DNA of 34,900 nucleotides from JAGPUQ01 sp050250395 (lineage in GTDB: Bacteria; Pseudomonadota; Gammaproteobacteria; Pseudomonadales; Porticoccaceae), in assembly GCA_050250395.1 (NCBI GenBank), contig JBFWOQ010000030.1, positions 1 through 34,900 on the forward strand, written 5' to 3'. The notes under the pieces are model-generated. The model was given only the letters and a program-made list of their open reading frames with translations. It was not told the origin of the DNA and searched no databases. Within the stretch, counting starts at the first letter, position 1, and the number at the start of each line of letters is the position of its first letter. Both the position numbers and the translations under genes were made by a program. Shown one piece after another: positions 30,337 through 34,900 of this stretch.

Positions 30337-31557
30337 TTGACCGAGCGTTTCGCGCCGAGCCGGCCGGAAGACCTGGCCGAGATCCTGGGCTGGGCGGTGG
30401 CCAACCGGGCGCCCCTGGCGGTGACCGGGAGCGGCAGCAAGGCCGGCATCGGCCGGCCGGTGGCGGCGGCGCACGAGCTTTGCCTGGCCGGCCTGTCCGG
30501 CATCCGCGACTACGAACCCGGGGAACTGGTGCTGACCGCGGGCGCGGGCACGCCGCTGGCCGAGGTCGAGGCCCTGCTCGCCGCGCACCGCCAGCAACTC
30601 GCCTTCGAGCCGCCGGACCACGCCCGCATCGGCCGGGCGCCGGCCGCACCGGATGCACCCCGCGCCGGCACTCTGGGCGGGGTAGTGGCCGCCAATCTGT
30701 CCGGTCCGCGCCGCCTCGCCGCCGGCGCCGCCCGCGATCACTGCATCGGGCTGCGCGCCTACAGCGGTCGCGGGGAACCCTTCAAGAGCGGCGGGCGGGT
30801 GGTCAAGAACGTCACCGGGTTCGATCTGCCCAAGCTACTCTCGGGCTCCTGGGGCACCCTGGCGGTGCTCTGGGAGGTGACCCTGAAGGTGGTCCCGGCA
30901 CCGGAACTGGCGCGCAGCCTGCTGCTGTTCGGCCTGGATCCGGCCGCCGCGGCGCGGGCCATGAACGCGGCGCTGTGCTCGGTGCACGTGGTTACCGGCG
31001 CGGCCCATCTGCCGGTGCCGGTGGCCGCCCGCTGCCCGGGTCTGGGCGGCGCCGGGCGCAGCGTCACCGCGCTGCGGATGGAGGGGCCGGAGCCCTCGGT
31101 GCGCCATCGCCTCGCCGGCTTGCAGGCGCTGCTCGGCGGGGACAGCGCGCTCCTCGGCGAGGGCGATTCCGGCCCCCTGTGGCGCGCCGTCGGCGACCTG
31201 GCGCCGCTGGCGGTGGACGCCACCCGCGAGCTGTGGCGGCTGGTGCTGCCGCCGGCGTCGGCGCCCGCGGTGCTGGCCGCGCTGACGGCGGAAGCGGAGT
31301 CCGACTGGCTGCTCGACCAGGGCGGCGGGACGCTGTGGCTGGCCTGCCCGGCCGGAACCGCGGCGGAAGCCATCCGCGCCGCGCTGCGACCGGCCGGCGG
31401 CCACGCCACCCTGTGGCACGCGAGCCCGCAGCGCCGCGCCGTGGTGCCCGTGTTCCAACCGCAGCCGCCCGCGCTGGCCGCCTTGACGCGACGGGTAAAG
31501 GCCAGCTTCGATCCCCGCGCGGTGCTCAATCCCGGCCGCATGTATTCCGACCTTTAG
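30337..31557 (+). CDS. glcE: Glycolate oxidase subunit GlcE (FAD-binding)
   Basis: The second FAD-binding subunit of the glycolate oxidase complex. It has a single FAD-binding domain with GSGSKAGIG, TLGGVVAANLSGPRRL, RDHCIGLR and SGGRVVKNVTGFDLPKLLSG, all characteristic of GlcE. I start at TTG 30337 because LTERFAPSRPEDLAE is the usual N-terminus and AGG lies about eight bases upstream; the frame stays open to 30259 but those residues are not conserved. At 406 residues it is somewhat longer than the E. coli protein (about 350), with the extra length in the C-terminal half. It ends nine bases before glcF, so the two are co-transcribed. Confidence 0.9.
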   Translation: MTERFAPSRPEDLAEILGWAVANRAPLAVTGSGSKAGIGRPVAAAHELCLAGLSGIRDYEPGELVLTAGAGTPLAEVEALLAAHRQQLAFEPPDHARIGRAPAAPDAPRAGTLGGVVAANLSGPRRLAAGAARDHCIGLRAYSGRGEPFKSGGRVVKNVTGFDLPKLLSGSWGTLAVLWEVTLKVVPAPELARSLLLFGLDPAAAARAMNAALCSVHVVTGAAHLPVPVAARCPGLGGAGRSVTALRMEGPEPSVRHRLAGLQALLGGDSALLGEGDSGPLWRAVGDLAPLAVDATRELWRLVLPPASAPAVLAALTAEAESDWLLDQGGGTLWLACPAGTAAEAIRAALRPAGGHATLWHASPQRRAVVPVFQPQPPALAALTRRVKASFDPRAVLNPGRMYSDL

Positions 31558-31566
31558 GCGCGCCCG

Positions 31567-32904
31567 ATGCAGACGCACTTCACCGATTCGCAGCGCGCCG
31601 CGCCCGGTATCCGCATTGCCGAGGAAGTGCTGCGCAAATGTGTGCACTGTGGCTTTTGCACCGCGACCTGCCCAACCTATCGCATCACCGGCGACGAGCT
31701 CGAAAGTCCGCGCGGACGCATTGCGCTGATCCAGGATCTGCTCGAAACCGGCGCCGCGCCGACGCCATTGACGGTAACGCACCTCGACCACTGTCTGTCC
31801 TGCCTGAGCTGCGAGAGCACCTGCCCCTCGGGGGTGTCCTACCGCCGCCTGATCGATCAGGCGCGTGAGCTGATCGAGGAAAAATACCGCCGCCCGCGCC
31901 TCGACCGCGAGCTGCGCGCGCTGCTGGCGTGGCTGCTGCCGAGGCAGGCCTGGTTTCGGGCGGCGCTCGTCGCCGGACGCTGGAGCCGGCCACTGCTGCG
32001 TCTCGCCGGGCGCTTCTCGTTGCGCATCGACGCACTCGCGCGCCTGGTGCCCGCCGCCTTGCCGGCGCCGAGCACCGTCATCCGCCCCGGAACCTATGCG
32101 GCGCAAGGCACCGAGGTCCGCCGCGTGGCGCTGCTGACCGGCTGCGTGCAGGGCGTGCTGGCGCCGGAGATCGACGCCGCCACGCTGCGCCTGCTGCGCC
32201 GCCACGGCTGTACCGTCGTGGTGCCTCCGCCCGCCGCCGGTTGCTGCGGCGCGCTGCCGCACCATCTGGGCAAGCGCGCGGCGGCGCAGGCGATGGTGTC
32301 GCGCAATCTCGAAGCCTGGCGCGGACTGGTGCGCGCCGATTCACCGTCGGTCGTGGACACGGTGCTGATGACGGCATCCGGCTGTGGTTCGCACCTGGTG
32401 GATTACGCCCACCTGCTGCCGGGTGATCCGGACGCCGCCAGGCTCGCCAGTCGCGTCCTGGACCTGTCGCAACTCGTCGACCGACTGTCCGCGCTGACGC
32501 CGTTGCGCGTGGTTTCCGGCATCGGCTCCGGCGTGACAGTGGCCTGGCAAAGTCCCTGCTCGCTGCAACATGGACTCAGTGAAAAAAGTGCGCCGATCCG
32601 GGTGCTGCAAGCCTGCGGATTCGAGGTGCGCGAGCCCCGGAATCCGCACCTGTGCTGCGGCTCGGCCGGTACCTACAACCTGCTGCAACCCGAGTTCGCC
32701 GAGCCCCTGGGCCGCGACAAGGCGGATGCGATCCGCGCCACCGGCGCGACCATCGCGGTCAGCGCCAATATCGGCTGCATCACCCAGTTGCAGGCGAAAC
32801 TGGCGGTGGACGGGAGTGCACGACCCATCCCGATGCTGCATCTGGCGCAGTTGCTCGATTGGGCCACCGGCGGCCCGCGGCCCGCGACGCTCGACACCCC
32901 CTGA
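31567..32904 (+). CDS. glcF: Glycolate oxidase iron-sulfur subunit GlcF
   Basis: A 445-residue iron-sulfur subunit. Two 4Fe-4S ferredoxin motifs, CVHCGFCTATCP (Cys25, 28, 31, 35) and CLSCLSCESTCP (Cys76, 79, 82, 86), are followed by two CCG domains (AAGCCGALPHH and HLCCGSAGTYN). This order defines GlcF. It would pass electrons from the GlcD/GlcE flavins to the quinone pool at the inner membrane. The ATG is nine bases after the glcE stop. A degraded copy of the C-terminus of a related gene lies at 24010-24183. If the monooxygenase handles C2 compounds, glycolate oxidation could be part of their assimilation, but glc genes also serve general glycolate use. Confidence 0.95.
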   Translation: MQTHFTDSQRAAPGIRIAEEVLRKCVHCGFCTATCPTYRITGDELESPRGRIALIQDLLETGAAPTPLTVTHLDHCLSCLSCESTCPSGVSYRRLIDQARELIEEKYRRPRLDRELRALLAWLLPRQAWFRAALVAGRWSRPLLRLAGRFSLRIDALARLVPAALPAPSTVIRPGTYAAQGTEVRRVALLTGCVQGVLAPEIDAATLRLLRRHGCTVVVPPPAAGCCGALPHHLGKRAAAQAMVSRNLEAWRGLVRADSPSVVDTVLMTASGCGSHLVDYAHLLPGDPDAARLASRVLDLSQLVDRLSALTPLRVVSGIGSGVTVAWQSPCSLQHGLSEKSAPIRVLQACGFEVREPRNPHLCCGSAGTYNLLQPEFAEPLGRDKADAIRATGATIAVSANIGCITQLQAKLAVDGSARPIPMLHLAQLLDWATGGPRPATLDTP

Positions 32905-32978
32905 CCTGAACTCCCGCGCGGAAACCCGGAAACGTTCCCGCCAAAGAAGTGCCCCGGGCGATCGCCGAGTGCAACCCG

Positions 32979-33728
32979 TCAGCCTGGCAGAAACAATCCG
33001 CCATTGACGTGCATGGTTTGTCCGGTGACGTAGGACGATCCCTCCGACATGAAAAAGGCGGCGGCCTCGGCAATTTCCTCGGGTCTGCCGGGGCGATTCA
33101 TGGGCACCTCCTTGGCCAGATTTTCGAAAAATTTGTCGGGGATGCTGCCGCGCAAGCCCTCGTGCATGATCAGCCCCGGCACGATCACATTGACGGTAAC
33201 GCCGTGGGGCGCCAGATCCCGCGCCAGGGAGCGGGTATACCCGAGCACGCCGGCCTTAGCCGCCGCGTAACTGCCCCAGTCCCGGGGCGGGTTGTAGGCC
33301 GCGAGTGACGCAAAATTCAGGATGCGGCCAAAGCCCGCTTCCACCATCGGTTTGCAAAATGCCCGCGACAGGAAGAACGTGCCGTACATATTGACCTTGA
33401 CGACACGGTCCCAGGTTTTGGTGTCCATTTCCCAGGCCTTGCCCGGACCCTGGATGCCGGCATTGTTGATGAGGTAAGCGATGTGGAGGTTGCGTTGTGC
33501 GAGTTCGGTAGCGAGTTCCTGGACCCGTTCTTCCTGGGTGATGTCCAGCGGAAACAGCGTCACCATTTTGCTTTGTTCGGCGTCCAGTTCGCGCTCGCGC
33601 CAGCCGGCCAGTTGGTCGGCCTTGCGGTCGACGCCGATCACCGGGATACCCTGGCTGACAAGTTTCTTCGTCATCGCGGTGCCCAGACCGCCGATGGCGC
33701 CGGTGATGAGTGCGTGGCCTCGGTTCAT
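32979..33728 (-). CDS. SDR-family oxidoreductase
   Basis: A 249-residue short-chain dehydrogenase/reductase. The Rossmann loop TGAIGGLG is at 9-16, NNAG at 88-91, and the catalytic Ser141, Tyr154 and Lys158 (YAAAK) are present. VNGG near the C-terminus is typical. The ATG at 33728 is supported by AAGGAGA upstream; the frame is open to 33902 but without family-like sequence. It converges on glcF, with 74 bases between the two stops. Closest in style to 3-oxoacyl-ACP reductase or 2-deoxy-D-gluconate dehydrogenase-like enzymes, but the substrate is not defined. Confidence 0.93.
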   Translation of the reverse strand: MNRGHALITGAIGGLGTAMTKKLVSQGIPVIGVDRKADQLAGWRERELDAEQSKMVTLFPLDITQEERVQELATELAQRNLHIAYLINNAGIQGPGKAWEMDTKTWDRVVKVNMYGTFFLSRAFCKPMVEAGFGRILNFASLAAYNPPRDWGSYAAAKAGVLGYTRSLARDLAPHGVTVNVIVPGLIMHEGLRGSIPDKFFENLAKEVPMNRPGRPEEIAEAAAFFMSEGSSYVTGQTMHVNGGLFLPG

Positions 33729-33952
33729 TAGAGTTCTCCTTACGGGTTGGTGGTTACCTGTTGATTGAAAAACTGCTGCGACAGCCATCTGTTTCGTCGC
33801 GCGGTGCTCGCTCCCTCGCCTATCGATCCGATATGTCTCGGTCGCTGCGCGCCGAGCGCCACACCCCGTTTCGATCTGGCGCGCCAACGCCAGGTCCGCC
33901 ATAACATGGGGCTGTGATCGAAGCCCACGCCGGGGACGATACCCAAGGCAGC

Positions 33953-34189
33953 AGCCGACCGCAGAAGGCGCTGTGGGACGTGCGCCAAGTCATGGGGCCG
34001 GAGGACATCCTGCTATCGGATATCGGCGGCCACAAGATGTGGATCGCGCGCCACGACCATGGCCACGCGTCGAACACCCGCCTGATTCCCAACGGTTACT
34101 GTTCCGTGGGTTTCGCGCTGCCGCGCGCGATCGCCGCGAGTCTGGTGCATCAGAACCGCCGCATCCTCGCCATCGCCCGGGACGGTGGC
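33953..34189 (+). pseudogene. Acetolactate synthase-like (TPP enzyme) fragment
   Basis: About 79 codons (RQVMGPEDILLSDIGGHKMW, then GYCSVGFALPRAIAASLV and RRILAIARDGG) match the C-terminal TPP-binding domain of acetolactate synthase-like enzymes. The GDG of the TPP motif reads RDG, and the sequence then jumps to an unrelated gene at 34188. The N-terminal domains are missing. It is a decayed fragment. Confidence 0.8.
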
Positions 34190-34412
34190 GCACCAACTGT
34201 ACTTCATCATCAAGGACCATCCGTTCTCGGAGGGAAACGAGCGCATCGGCTCGTTCCTGTTCCCGCTGTACCCGACGCGGGAGGGCATGCCGCAGCGCAT
34301 CGTGCCGCGGGCGCTGACGGCGCTCGCGCTGCTGGTCGCCGAGAGCGCGCCGGCCGGCAAGGACTTGCTGATCCGCCGCATCGTCAACCTGCCGACCGGG
34401 CCGCCGGCATGA
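34185..34412 (+). pseudogene. RhuM/Fic-type protein C-terminal fragment
   Basis: These codons read AHQLYFIIKDHPFSEGNERI and end ALTALALLVAESAPAGKDLL and IRRIVNL. HPFSEGNERIG is the Fic/DOC active-site motif (HPFx[D/E]GN), here in the form found in RhuM-like proteins that accompany type I restriction genes. Only the C-terminal ~75 codons remain, fused to the acetolactate synthase fragment. Its stop overlaps the ATG of the next fragment (ATGA), the intact junction of an old operon. Confidence 0.75.
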
Positions 34413-34459
34413 GCACCTTCACCGAGTCCATCGTCGAGCAGGCGGCGCTGGGCCTGGGT
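34409..34459 (+). pseudogene. HsdR-like 5' remnant of a type I restriction gene
   Basis: Beginning with an ATG that overlaps the preceding stop, the codons MSTFTESIVEQAALGLG match the conserved N-terminus of type I restriction subunit HsdR (MSxFTESVVEQAAL). After that the reading loses any HsdR likeness and meets the tail of an aldehyde dehydrogenase gene on the other strand. It is a short leftover of a deleted restriction locus. Confidence 0.6.
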
Positions 34460-34541
34460 GTGAGGCTGAGTGACCGCGCCGGTTCCGAGCCCGAGCAGCG
34501 CGATCTGTTTGCGGCCACTGTCCCCGTTGCAGGATCTTCCG

Positions 34542-34900
34542 CTACAAGCCCAGGCGGTTGAGCACCCGGCAGAGCAGGTCGTGGGGCTTGCCGTAGGGGG
34601 GATAGAACAGCTCCGGCCTGCCGATCTTGGGGAACGTGAACACCGGGCGCAGCTTGCTCATTTCCAGAAAACCGTCGTGGCCAGTGGCCCATGCCGCTTG
34701 CGCCCACGCCGCCGAAGGGAATGCCGTGCTGGAGCACATGGAAGATGCAATGGTTGATGGTCACGCCGCCGGACAGCGTCTGGTAGAGCACACGTTCCTG
34801 TACGGTCCGATCGTTGCTGAACAGGTAGAGCGCCAATGGGCGCTCGCCGGCGTTGATGTAATCGAGCACTTCGTCGAGGCTGTCATAGGGCATCACCGTC
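34542..34900 (-). pseudogene. Aldehyde dehydrogenase C-terminus, frameshifted and cut by window edge
   Basis: Reading leftward from the window end, the codons give YDSLDEVLDYINAGERPLAL, then SGGVTINHCIFHVLQHGIPF and GGVGASGMGH, the C-terminal part of a coniferyl-aldehyde-dehydrogenase-type NAD(P)-dependent enzyme. Near 34682 the frame breaks: GGCCACTGGCCACGACGG appears where GGCCAC-TACCAC-GGCCACGACGG is expected, a 5-base loss. The correct C-terminus (GHDGFLEMSKLRPVFTFP to NRLGL and stop) continues in another frame. The catalytic Cys and Glu would lie outside the window. Either a real pseudogene or a sequencing error. It faces the remnants on its left. Confidence 0.82.

Noticed and set aside
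27899..30658. Very long minus-strand open frame opposite the acyl-CoA synthetase
   Set aside because: It is antisense to a gene with all expected motifs, is rich in Arg/Gly/His without domain structure, and reflects high GC on the opposite strand.
30480..31868. Second plus-strand frame overlapping glcE and glcF
   Set aside because: Arg/Gly-rich out-of-frame translation of two clearly recognisable genes.

Overview
The window is GC-rich proteobacterial DNA, most likely from a hydrocarbon-degrading gammaproteobacterium. The reasons are a particulate (copper) monooxygenase operon in the order C-A-B plus a fourth gene, oxidative catabolic enzymes all around it, E. coli/Pseudomonas-like REP palindromes, a glcDEF-type glycolate oxidase and an AmtB-type transporter. 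This placement is an inference; no rRNA or other taxonomic marker is present.

Layout. 0.1-2.1 kb: an SDR oxidoreductase and an AraC-family regulator on the minus strand. 2.5-6.3 kb: pmoC, pmoA, pmoB and a pmoD-like gene on the plus strand, divergent from the regulator, with a terminator-like hairpin between pmoC and pmoA. 6.4-6.7 kb: an ISL3 transposase remnant joined to a sulfotransferase stub. 6.8-9.0 kb: a DUF1499 membrane protein and an acyl-CoA dehydrogenase. 9.1-11.7 kb: a 250-bp near-perfect direct repeat brackets a second AraC regulator and a divergent methyltransferase. 11.5-15.6 kb: a minus-strand group of amidohydrolase, SDR and serine beta-lactamase-fold esterase. 16-17 kb: a secreted DUF5648 protein. 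17.0-19.8 kb: a cobalamin riboswitch, a TonB-dependent receptor and a small membrane protein of ECF-S type. 19.9-21.2 kb: an ammonium transporter. 21.4-22.0 kb: a chimeric IS256/IS91 scar. 22.4-23.8 kb: a di-heme oxidoreductase. 24.0-24.4 kb: two gene tails fused at their broken ends. 24.5-26.1 kb: a Baeyer-Villiger-type flavin monooxygenase. 26.5-32.9 kb: glcD, a long-chain acyl-CoA synthetase, glcE and glcF. 33.0-33.7 kb: an SDR. 34.0 kb to the end: remnants of acetolactate synthase, RhuM/Fic and HsdR, then a frameshifted aldehyde dehydrogenase running off the window.

How it may work. The copper monooxygenase would hydroxylate a small hydrocarbon (or ammonia; no hydroxylamine oxidoreductase is visible here). 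The surrounding SDRs, Baeyer-Villiger monooxygenase, esterase-like hydrolase, acyl-CoA synthetase and acyl-CoA dehydrogenase are together the enzyme types needed for alcohol -> ketone -> ester -> acid -> acyl-CoA. That pathway is an inference from co-location only. Copper ligands of PmoC (Asp137/His141/His154) and of the PmoB CuB site (His38/His143/His145) are present. The second bis-His ligand of M. capsulatus PmoB (His72) is replaced by Ile77. PmoA departs from the methanotroph sequence at several otherwise conserved positions. The monooxygenase cluster is visibly less GC-rich than its flanks and ends in transposon debris, consistent with a mobile or patchily inherited module.
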